Assembly (NCBI GenBank): GCA_022616275.1
Contig: JAKEFB010000067.1
Coordinates: forward strand, 1 to 48,803
From: Chloroflexota bacterium
GTDB taxonomy: Bacteria > Chloroflexota > Anaerolineae > Promineifilales > Promineifilaceae
Direction of reading: 5' to 3'
Length of the DNA: 48,803 nucleotides
Below are positions 43,100 to 48,803 of the stretch, one piece after another. Position numbers and translations under genes: made by a program. Within the stretch, counting starts at the first letter, position 1. Each line of letters starts with the position of its first letter. The notes under the pieces are model-generated. The model was not told where the DNA came from. It made no database searches and saw nothing but the letters and a program-made list of their open reading frames with translations.

Positions 43100-43136
43100 G
43101 AGCAATGAGCAATGAGTGTAAAGATCCTCATTGCTC
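43100..43136. repeat. Hairpin between NadE and S8 protease genes
   Basis: GAGCAATGAG occurs twice, overlapping by 3 bp (43100-43109 and 43107-43116), and pairs with CTCATTGCTC (43127-43136) over a 10-nt loop. It lies 3' of nadE on the minus strand. Only a weak T-run follows, so it could be a poor terminator or a repeat relic. Confidence 0.5.
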
Positions 43137-43150
43137 TTAACTTATGCTTG

Positions 43151-43996
43151 TTATGTTCCCCAATCTCGTAGATAGCGGAAATCGTGGCCGATGGTCCGGC
43201 CGCTGAGTTTGGGGATGACGGGCAGGGTCCGTTTGTAGTGCGCCCGGCGGACGATGTCCATCACCTTTTGCACAAAGTCTGAGCTGAAGCCGGCCGCGAC
43301 GGCTTCTTCCGGCGTATACCGTTCGTCTACCAACAGGTAAAGTAACTGGTCTACCCGCTCGTAGGGAAAGCCCAGGTCACCCTCGTCCGTCTGCCCGGGG
43401 ACCAGGTCGGCCGTGGGCGCTTTTTCAATAATCACCTGGGGCACGCCCAGGGCTTTGGCCAGTTGGCGGACCTGGGTCTTGTAGAGATCACCAATTGGAT
43501 TGATAGCCGACGCCAGGTCGCCGAAGATGGTCCCATAACCCAGGAGTAACTCTGTCTTATTGCTGGTGCCGACAACCAGGCCGCGCCAGGCGGTAGAGCG
43601 GTCGTAGAGGATGATCATCCGCATCCGGGCCATGATGTTGCCTTTGCGGTTGGGGTTGATGTCTGGCGAGACCTCGAACAACGGTTCGACCACCGGCGTG
43701 ATGTCAACGGTGTCGCTCTGGACGCCCAGCTCCTCAATAACCAGTTGGGCGTGTTCCTGGCTTTCCGGCGAGGAGGTCCGGTAAGGCAGGCGCAGGGCCA
43801 GGACGTTTTCTGGCCCCAGCGCGGCCGCGGCCAGGTAGCAGGACAGCGCCGAATCAATACCGCCGGACAGGCCAAGGACAGCCCGTTGGAAGCCAGCCTT
43901 GGTAATTTCGTTGTGCAGAAAGCGGGTCAGGATCAGGCTGGCCACCTGCGTGTCAATATAGAGGGCATTACGCTTATTCGTGTCAATCCCCGTCAA
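43151..43996 (-). CDS. nadE: NAD+ synthetase (ammonia-type)
   Basis: A 281-residue NadE. It makes NAD+ from deamido-NAD, ATP and ammonia in the cytosol. The PP-loop SGGIDS is at 44-49; GTSNKTELLLGYGT, IGDLYKTQV and LVPGQTDEGDLGFPY are family signatures. No N-terminal glutaminase domain, so ammonia is the nitrogen donor unless a partner supplies it. The gene follows queF by 12 bp on the same strand. Confidence 0.93.
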   Translation of the reverse strand: MTGIDTNKRNALYIDTQVASLILTRFLHNEITKAGFQRAVLGLSGGIDSALSCYLAAAALGPENVLALRLPYRTSSPESQEHAQLVIEELGVQSDTVDITPVVEPLFEVSPDINPNRKGNIMARMRMIILYDRSTAWRGLVVGTSNKTELLLGYGTIFGDLASAINPIGDLYKTQVRQLAKALGVPQVIIEKAPTADLVPGQTDEGDLGFPYERVDQLLYLLVDERYTPEEAVAAGFSSDFVQKVMDIVRRAHYKRTLPVIPKLSGRTIGHDFRYLRDWGT

Positions 43997-44008
43997 TTTG
44001 TTGCCTTT

Positions 44009-44434
44009 TCATCTCTTATACTCAGCCTGAACAGTGATGGCGATTCCGCCGCGAACGGCAAATTCGGCCGTGACCTGGCACCAGCGGGGCGCCAGCGCGG
44101 CCACCAGGTCGTCCAGGATGACATTGGTGACGTGTTCGTGGAACACCCCCTCGTTGCGGTAAGACCACAGGTACAGCTTGAGCGATTTGGACTCGACGAT
44201 GCGCTGGTCGGGGATATAGTGGATGGTCAGCCGGGCGAAATCAGGTTGGCCGGTGGCCGGGCAGACGCAGGTAAACTCCTCCGTCGCCAGGGTGATGGTG
44301 TAATCGCGATCAGGATGGTGGTTGGGGAAGGTCTCCAGTTGTTTACTGGGTTGAGTGGCGCCCTGGCCAAGCAGGCTAAGCCCGGACAGGTCTGATGGCG
44401 CGGTTAATTTACTTTCTGGCCTGGTTGTGGTCAT
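44009..44434 (-). CDS. queF: 7-cyano-7-deazaguanine (preQ0) reductase
   Basis: A 141-residue QueF of the short type. It reduces the nitrile of preQ0 to preQ1 with NADPH in queuosine synthesis. [13 protein letters not shown] carries the catalytic C58 and D65, and [14 protein letters not shown] with FHEHV carries the substrate-binding glutamates. A hairpin-forming palindrome lies in its short leader; it does not look like a known preQ1 riboswitch. Followed closely by nadE. Confidence 0.93.
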   Translation of the reverse strand: MTTTRPESKLTAPSDLSGLSLLGQGATQPSKQLETFPNHHPDRDYTITLATEEFTCVCPATGQPDFARLTIHYIPDQRIVESKSLKLYLWSYRNEGVFHEHVTNVILDDLVAALAPRWCQVTAEFAVRGGIAITVQAEYKR

Positions 44435-44447
44435 GGCAATACCTTGA

Positions 44448-44468
44448 GGGCACGATACATCGTGTCCC
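44448..44468 (-). promoter_or_regulatory. Palindrome in the queF leader
   Basis: GGGCACGAT-AC-ATCGTGTCCC forms a near-perfect 9-bp hairpin with one bulge, 13 bp before the queF ATG and just after the predicted transcription start. It could be an operator or an RNA hairpin. Confidence 0.35.
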
Positions 44469-44476
44469 GACAGAGA

Positions 44477-44485
44477 ATTTTAGCA
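44477..44485 (-). promoter_or_regulatory. Possible extended -10 promoter of queF-nadE
   Basis: The minus strand reads TGCTAAAAT, an extended -10 with 5 of 6 matches, about 43 bp before the queF start. No clear -35. Confidence 0.4.
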
Positions 44486-44509
44486 TAGTGGTGGGAAAGG
44501 GAAACGGAT

Positions 44510-46402
44510 TCACCAAAACTTAATTTGAAAAGGCATCAGCCACAGCGGCCGGTTGAGCCACTGGCGCAGGTGGTCGGCCGACAGCAGACGAAGTACTTCT
44601 TCGGCCGCTTCAAAAGGTTGGGGTAACAGGTAGTCACCGCGGTCGTGGGGGTGGAGATTGATCAATGGGATAGTATGGGCGTCGTCTGTCGGCAGGCCGG
44701 CCAGCCCGGCCACCTGCCGCACCGCATCTACAAAGTCGCCGTGGCTGTCCACCAGCATATGGCCTACGGCTTGACGGCCGGTCCACACCCGCCCTTCACA
44801 GATCGGGTCCAGTTCCTCCAGCGGTAGGGCGCGGCCGCGAGCAACTACCTGCTTGAACTGGTGGTAGGTATCTACCACCCCCCGCCACAAGAGCTGCCGT
44901 TCCTCGACCGTGAGGGGAGTTTCGTCGCTATATAGCGCGGCGTGCCTGCCCCGCGCCAGGCTGACCCGGTTGACGCTCAATTTATTGTATAGGCCAGCCG
45001 TGCTGAGGTGGGCGGTGATAACGCCAATGGAACCGGTAAGGGTCGTAGGCTGGGCCATAATGTGGCGAGCCGTGGCGCTGATGTAGTAGCCGCCGGAAGC
45101 GGCCACGTTGCCCATGTAGGCCAGGACGGGCTTCTTTTGATTGATCCGCTCGATCTGCCGGCCGATTAAATCGGAGGCCAGGCTGGAACCACCGCCCGAG
45201 TCTACGTGGAAGATGAGGGCGGCCATCTTGTCGTCCTGTTCCGCCTCGCGCAACAACTGGCTGAGAGTGGCCTCGCCGGCGACCGCGCCGCCAACAAACG
45301 GCACAGGAATGTCTATGGGCGGCTGGCGGCTGGGCCCCATCGCTATCGTTCCTTCCAGGCTAATGACGCCAATGTACCTGGGGGTGGTGCGCCGGGCTTT
45401 TTCCAGCAGCAGGTCTCGCGCCCTGGACCAGGGAAGCAGCCGGACCTGAGGCTTTCCCTGTTTCGGTGGCTTGCCCCGGGTTGGTTCCTCGCTCGTCTCC
45501 TGAGCGTCTTCGCCGGCCGCCGGGTCGCCGGCCGCTGGTCCGGCCTCAGATGATTCCGAGGCGCCTTTGGCCTGGCACTTCCCGGCCAGCAGGTGGGCCA
45601 GATTGTCCTCGTAACCAAGGTCGTCTACCAGGCCGTGGGCCAGAGCTTCTTCGGCCAGGAGGGGGGCCTGGTCAATGAGGGCTTTGATCTCGTCCTGGCT
45701 CTTGTTGCGGCCAGCGGCGATGGCGGCCGTGACCACGTCGAACATCTCGTCCAGCAGCCAGTTGATTTGCTGGCGGTGCTCCGGCGACATCTCGGCTTTG
45801 TTGAGGGCGTCGAAGGCTGTTTTGTAGGGCGAGATCTGGAGTACGTCGGCCTCGACCCCCAGGCGAGCCAGGGCGTCTTTGAGGAAAACGGCCTCGGAGC
45901 GCAGGCCCAACACGTCAAACATAACCCCGGGTGGGGCGACGATACGGTCGGCGGCCGTAGCGGCAAAGTAATGGGGCAGGTCCAGATAGGGGGTGTAGAC
46001 CACGGCCTGCTTGCCGGCGTTGCGCAGACGTTGCACGGAAGCGCGGAAATTTTGCAACGAGGCCAGCCCGGCCGAAAAACCCTGGAAAACAAAGACGACG
46101 CCGCGCACGTTGGCCGCATCGGCGACTGCCCGCAGGCGGTAATTGAGCGCTTGCAGGCTTAGTGGCTCCGGGGGCAGAGGCAACTGGCGCTGGAGAAAGC
46201 TGCGCGGCGGGCCGGCCCGTTCCGGCAGCGGCCCGCCGACGGGGAGGACGACGTAGTCAAGCCTGGCCTGGCGAGCCAGCCGGAGCTGGTTGCGTATGGC
46301 TACGCCGCTATTTTCCAAAGCGTCGTTGGCCGCCTGCCACACCTGGCGCAGCTCCCGGCCGAGTTCTTTTAAGAAACCTGTTTCCTGGGTGGGTTTATCC
46401 AT
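44510..46402 (-). CDS. sppA: Signal peptide peptidase SppA, long form
   Basis: A 630-residue two-repeat SppA (S49 family). By family knowledge it cleaves residual signal peptides with a Ser/Lys dyad. The N-terminal repeat carries the lysine K194 in SPYKTAF; the C-terminal repeat carries the nucleophile S436 in VAASGGYY, with HVDSGGGSS before it. An Ala/Glu/Pro-rich linker at about 275-320 joins the two. No signal peptide or membrane segment is visible at the N-terminus, unlike the E. coli enzyme, so attachment to the membrane is unexplained. A good promoter lies just upstream. Confidence 0.9.
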   Translation of the reverse strand: MDKPTQETGFLKELGRELRQVWQAANDALENSGVAIRNQLRLARQARLDYVVLPVGGPLPERAGPPRSFLQRQLPLPPEPLSLQALNYRLRAVADAANVRGVVFVFQGFSAGLASLQNFRASVQRLRNAGKQAVVYTPYLDLPHYFAATAADRIVAPPGVMFDVLGLRSEAVFLKDALARLGVEADVLQISPYKTAFDALNKAEMSPEHRQQINWLLDEMFDVVTAAIAAGRNKSQDEIKALIDQAPLLAEEALAHGLVDDLGYEDNLAHLLAGKCQAKGASESSEAGPAAGDPAAGEDAQETSEEPTRGKPPKQGKPQVRLLPWSRARDLLLEKARRTTPRYIGVISLEGTIAMGPSRQPPIDIPVPFVGGAVAGEATLSQLLREAEQDDKMAALIFHVDSGGGSSLASDLIGRQIERINQKKPVLAYMGNVAASGGYYISATARHIMAQPTTLTGSIGVITAHLSTAGLYNKLSVNRVSLARGRHAALYSDETPLTVEERQLLWRGVVDTYHQFKQVVARGRALPLEELDPICEGRVWTGRQAVGHMLVDSHGDFVDAVRQVAGLAGLPTDDAHTIPLINLHPHDRGDYLLPQPFEAAEEVLRLLSADHLRQWLNRPLWLMPFQIKFW

Positions 46403-46437
46403 ATCCCGCTACGATCCTGTTTATGCGTGATGGGGCA

Positions 46438-46465
46438 ATGATAGATGAGTGTCAGCAAATGACAA
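46438..46465 (-). promoter_or_regulatory. Promoter of sppA
   Basis: On the minus strand TTGTCA (46465-46460) is followed after 16 bp by TATCAT (46443-46438). Each hexamer matches the consensus at 5 of 6 positions. It points to sppA, about 36 bp from its ATG. Confidence 0.6.
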
Positions 46466-46470
46466 GTAGG

Positions 46471-46507
46471 GGCACAAACTATCGGAGGCACAATAGTTTG
46501 TGCCTCC
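46471..46507. repeat. Nested, mutually exclusive inverted repeats between divergent promoters
   Basis: GGCACAAACTAT (46471-46482) is the exact inverse of 46493-46504, and GGAGGCACAA (46484-46493) is the exact inverse of 46498-46507. The two hairpins share the right arm, so only one can form. The element fills the space between the -35 boxes of the sppA and thiamine promoters. Confidence 0.8.
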
Positions 46508-46510
46508 GCC

Positions 46511-46538
46511 TTGATTACACCTGCTACCGTGTTATAAT
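46511..46538 (+). promoter_or_regulatory. Promoter of the TPP-riboswitch/thiamine operon
   Basis: TTGATT (46511-46516), a 16 bp spacer and a perfect TATAAT (46533-46538). Transcription would begin near 46545, about 15 bp before the riboswitch aptamer. Confidence 0.65.
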
Positions 46539-46557
46539 CAACCTGACAGGTAAATAA

Positions 46558-46652
46558 CGCTCAGGGAGCTGGGGCAAGCCCGGCTGAGAGGGTGGCCAGA
46601 TTCGCCACCGACCTGTGAACCTGATCCGGGTAATGCCGGCGTAGGAATAATA
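46558..46652 (+). ncRNA. TPP riboswitch aptamer
   Basis: The conserved GGCTGAGAG core (46582-46590), GTGAACCTGATCCGGGTAA (46615-46633) and GCCGGCGTAGGA (46635-46646) are the hallmarks of the thiamine pyrophosphate (THI-box) riboswitch. An AGCTGGG/CCCGGCT stem lies before CTGAGAG, and a GGTGGC/GCCACC stem (46591-46596 with 46604-46609) follows it. It precedes thiamine pyrophosphokinase and a thiamine-binding protein. Ends are approximate. Confidence 0.93.
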
Positions 46653-46671
46653 GCCAGCAGTTGAATTGATC

Positions 46672-46701
46672 AGCCACCCGGGAAGGGTGGCTTTTGTTTT
46701 T
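46672..46701 (+). terminator. Riboswitch expression-platform terminator
   Basis: AGCCACCC (46672-46679) pairs with GGGTGGCT (46685-46692) over a GGGAA loop and is followed by TTTTGTTTTT. It is a strong intrinsic terminator 20 bp after the aptamer and 100 bp before the first coding start, so TPP binding probably ends transcription. The left arm can instead pair with GGGTGGC (46590-46596) in the aptamer. Confidence 0.88.
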
Positions 46702-46801
46702 GGGGATTGGAGATTAGAGATTGGAAATTAGGTGGTTGATCGTTGGCATCAGGTCGCTGTCAACTACCAATCATCAACTATCAACTATCAACAGGGTTCG
46801 T

Positions 46802-47440
46802 ATGTCCGTTCTCATTTTTGCTCATGGAGAGATAGGCGATGTGGAGTGGATCCGGCCGTACCTGGCGGGGGCGGCGGCCGTCATTGCCGCCGATGGGGGG
46901 ACGCAGTACCTGATGACCCTGGGCCGGCCGCCGGACGTAGTCATTGGCGACCTGGACTCGCTATCCGGGGCGGCACGCGCCGAGCTGGCGGCGGCGGGCG
47001 CGACCTTTGCCGTTTACCCGGCGGCTAAGGATGAAAGCGACCTGGAACTGGCGCTGCTTTACGCCACCATCCATTACGAGGATGACATCCTGGTTTTTGG
47101 TGCGTCGGGCGGCCGGCTGGACCACCTGCTGGCCAACATGTTGCTGCTGGCCCACCCGGCGCTCCAGGGAAGGGTTGTCCAGGTGGTAGAGGCCCGGCAG
47201 CGAGCCTGGTTGGTGGAGACGGAGACCCGGATTCAGGGGGCGGCCGGAGATCTGGTTTCCTTGTTGCCCCTGAGTGGCGATGTGCGGGTGGCCCAGACTA
47301 CCAACCTGTTGTGGCCGCTGGAGGACAAGGTCCTGGTTTTCGGTCCGGCCCGGGGACTGAGCAACGTGATGACGGCCGGCACAGCCACGGTAATGGTTAA
47401 GTCCGGCCGTCTGCTGGTGATCCACACGCAGCAAACATGA
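46802..47440 (+). CDS. thiN: Thiamine pyrophosphokinase
   Basis: A ~212-residue thiamine diphosphokinase, which makes TPP from thiamine and ATP. The metal and nucleotide motifs are [28 protein letters not shown] and [14 protein letters not shown]. The frame is open about 80 bp upstream, but that part runs over repetitive leader DNA; the ATG at 46802 gives the family N-terminus. It is controlled by the upstream TPP riboswitch. The 3' end is followed by a dispersed repeat and then the ThiB-type gene. Confidence 0.93.
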   Translation: MSVLIFAHGEIGDVEWIRPYLAGAAAVIAADGGTQYLMTLGRPPDVVIGDLDSLSGAARAELAAAGATFAVYPAAKDESDLELALLYATIHYEDDILVFGASGGRLDHLLANMLLLAHPALQGRVVQVVEARQRAWLVETETRIQGAAGDLVSLLPLSGDVRVAQTTNLLWPLEDKVLVFGPARGLSNVMTAGTATVMVKSGRLLVIHTQQT

Positions 47441-47448
47441 AAAGTAAA

Positions 47449-47531
47449 AATCGCGAATGGCACGAATCAGCAAATGGCGCGAATCATTTCAAAAATTCGC
47501 GGGATTCGTCCTATTGGCGTCATTCGCGATT
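47449..47531. repeat. Dispersed ATTCGCG/CGCGAAT inverted repeat, copy B
   Basis: The element begins with AATCGCGAATG (47449-47459) and ends with its exact inverse CATTCGCGATT (47521-47531). Further CACGAAT/GCGCGAAT and ATTCGCG words lie inside. It fills the gap between thiN and the thiamine-binding gene and resembles copy A at 14721-14816. Confidence 0.78.
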
Positions 47532-47547
47532 CTGGAAAGGAGAAAAG

Positions 47548-48681
47548 ATGATGCGACAACGGCTACTTTTACTACTCATAGTCAGCCTGATTTTGGTGGC
47601 TTGCGGGGGTGGCGAAGAGGCGACGCCCTCGCCAGTGGAGCCGGAGGTGCTGCCAACCCAAGAGACAGCAGTGGTTACAGAGACGCCAGAAGAAGCCACT
47701 GAACCGGTGGAGTTGACGATGATGAGCCACGATAGCTTTGCCATTGGCGAAGAAGTGCTGGCCCAATTTGAGCAGGCCCACAACGCCAGAGTTGTTCTAC
47801 TGCCGGCCGGTGATGCCGGCGCAGCGCTGAACCAGGCCATCCTGGCTAAAGATAACCCCCTGGCCGACGTCTTTTTTGGGGTAGATAACACCTTTATGAG
47901 CCGGGCGCTGGCGGCCGACATCTTTGAGCCATACGAGTCACCGCTGCTGGCCCAGGTTCCAGACGAATTGGAGCTGGACGATAGCTACCGGCTGCTGCCG
48001 GTAGATTACGGCGACGTGTGCCTGAATTACGACAAGGCCTGGTTTGCCGAGCAGGGCCTGGAGCCGCCGCAGACGCTGCGCGACCTGGCGAACCCGGCAT
48101 ACCAGGGTCTGACGGTGGTCGAAAATCCGGCGACTTCCAGCCCGGGGTTGGCCTTTTTGCTGGCCACGGTGGCTGCCTTTGGCACGGAAGGAGCGTACAC
48201 CTACCTGGATTACTGGGAGGAGCTGGCGGCCAACGACGTGCTGGTGACGGATGGCTGGGAAGACGCCTACTTCGGCCAGTTTAGCGCCACCAGCGATGGC
48301 GACCGGCCGGTCGTCGTCTCCTACGCCAGCAGCCCGCCGGCCGAAGTGGTTTTTGCCGATCCGCCGATTGACGAGCCACCCACGGCGGCCGTGACCGGGT
48401 CGGAGAGTTGCTTCCGTCAGGTTGAATTCGTCGGCATTCTCAAAGACACGGCCCACCGGGAAACGGCCGAAGCGTTCATTGACTTTATGCTGGACGTGAC
48501 CTTTCAGGAGGACGTCCCCTTGAATATGTTTGTCTTCCCGGCCAACGAGAACGCCCGGCTGCCGGAAGTCTTTGTTCAGTGGGCGGCCGTTCCCCAGGAA
48601 CCGGCTACCCTCAGCCCGGCCGAGATTGACGCCAATCGCGAGGCCTGGATTCAGGCCTGGCGGGAGGCGGTCTTACGGTAG
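47548..48681 (+). CDS. Thiamine ABC transporter substrate-binding lipoprotein (ThiB-like)
   Basis: A ~377-residue lipoprotein. The signal is [19 protein letters not shown], with the lipobox cysteine at C19, followed by an acidic, Pro/Thr-rich linker. The mature part has the solute-binding pattern [47 protein letters not shown] and [13 protein letters not shown], typical of ThiB/TbpA. It would deliver thiamine or TPP to a permease. AAAGGAG stands about 5 bp before the ATG at 47548; an earlier in-frame ATG at 47437 would read through the dispersed repeat and is rejected. Permease and ATPase genes are expected beyond the window. Confidence 0.9.
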   Translation: MMRQRLLLLLIVSLILVACGGGEEATPSPVEPEVLPTQETAVVTETPEEATEPVELTMMSHDSFAIGEEVLAQFEQAHNARVVLLPAGDAGAALNQAILAKDNPLADVFFGVDNTFMSRALAADIFEPYESPLLAQVPDELELDDSYRLLPVDYGDVCLNYDKAWFAEQGLEPPQTLRDLANPAYQGLTVVENPATSSPGLAFLLATVAAFGTEGAYTYLDYWEELAANDVLVTDGWEDAYFGQFSATSDGDRPVVVSYASSPPAEVVFADPPIDEPPTAAVTGSESCFRQVEFVGILKDTAHRETAEAFIDFMLDVTFQEDVPLNMFVFPANENARLPEVFVQWAAVPQEPATLSPAEIDANREAWIQAWREAVLR

Positions 48682-48803
48682 TACAGAAAAAATTCGGATC
48701 GCTTTACAATACCTTCGTCAATTAAGGCGAATTGAGGCAGGGTTGAGCGTTATGAACACTGCCGAGCCTGGAAATCCGGTCAAGAATCCGGGCCAATAAA
48801 ATA

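Noticed and set aside
46737-46797. ATCAACTATCAACT tandem words before thiN as a CRISPR or operator
   Set aside because: Only a few short, imperfect direct repeats with no spacers; likely simple-sequence DNA in the leader.
47437-47547. Upstream start for the thiamine-binding protein
   Set aside because: It would translate the dispersed repeat and hide the signal peptide; the ATG at 47548 has a good ribosome-binding site and a lipoprotein signal.
48752-48798. Short 15-codon frame near the window end
   Set aside because: Too short, with no clear ribosome-binding site or motif; the 122 bp after the thiamine-binding gene show nothing else I can support.

Overview
The window looks like a chromosomal segment of a GC-rich bacterium, most likely a Chloroflexota (Anaerolineae-type) genome. 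This is inferred from the gene repertoire (QOR, HyuB/phosphoribosyltransferase, long SppA, multi-GAF histidine kinase, S8 protease ending in a YLP-type tail), from very frequent GGCCGG words, and from dispersed ATTCGCG-type repeats. No rRNA, tRNA, CRISPR array, transposase or phage gene was seen. The species cannot be fixed from the sequence alone.

Region 1 (1-3081, + strand): the 3' part of an iron-type alcohol dehydrogenase, then a molybdopterin-binding xanthine dehydrogenase-family subunit.

Region 2 (3115-30849, + strand): a surface-glycan locus of about 28 kb. It opens with a tightly packed, partly overlapping nonulosonic (legionaminic-type) acid pathway: NeuB/LegI synthase, NeuC/LegG epimerase, NeuD/LegH acetyltransferase, PtmE-like CBS-nucleotidyltransferase, an SDR, LegC aminotransferase and a CMP-sugar synthetase. 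A KpsS-like protein, a sulfotransferase, GT4 glycosyltransferases, a Gfo/Idh/MocA oxidoreductase, an O-antigen ligase/polymerase and a WcaJ-type sugar-phosphate transferase follow. Next comes a modification cassette (GNAT, WbqC, PIG-L deacetylase, TylF methyltransferase, ATP-grasp, HAD, DegT aminotransferase). Then come a membrane-anchored paralogue of the earlier SDR, another GT4, a PF14907-type nucleotidyltransferase and a Wzz/BY-kinase with a tyrosine cluster, closed by a strong intrinsic terminator. The glycan is probably built on a lipid carrier, contains a CMP-activated acidic sugar, is polymerised under BY-kinase control and may be sulfated, methylated and N-acylated. No LegB-type 4,6-dehydratase and no Wzx flippase was recognised.

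Region 3 (30945-34268): a minus-strand pair (phosphoribosyltransferase then hydantoinase B) and a divergent PIG3-type quinone oxidoreductase.

Region 4 (34317-39360, - strand): a probable operon of GAF-GAF-PAS histidine kinase, AlaX-like editing protein, a metallo-beta-lactamase-fold protein that has lost most metal ligands, and a Crp/Fnr regulator.

Region 5 (39397-46402, - strand): SppA, QueF, NadE, a secreted S8 protease, a 'quinate 5-dehydrogenase'-like protein and a MobA-like nucleotidyltransferase.

Region 6 (46403-48803, + strand): a promoter, a TPP riboswitch with its own terminator, thiamine pyrophosphokinase, and a ThiB-type thiamine-binding lipoprotein. The rest of the transporter is presumably beyond the window edge.

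The observations I rate highest are the paired SDR paralogues (one fused to a membrane domain), the nonulosonate pathway lacking an evident dehydratase, the deacetylation/ATP-grasp cassette, the dead metallo-beta-lactamase in a signalling operon, and the well-resolved TPP attenuator.
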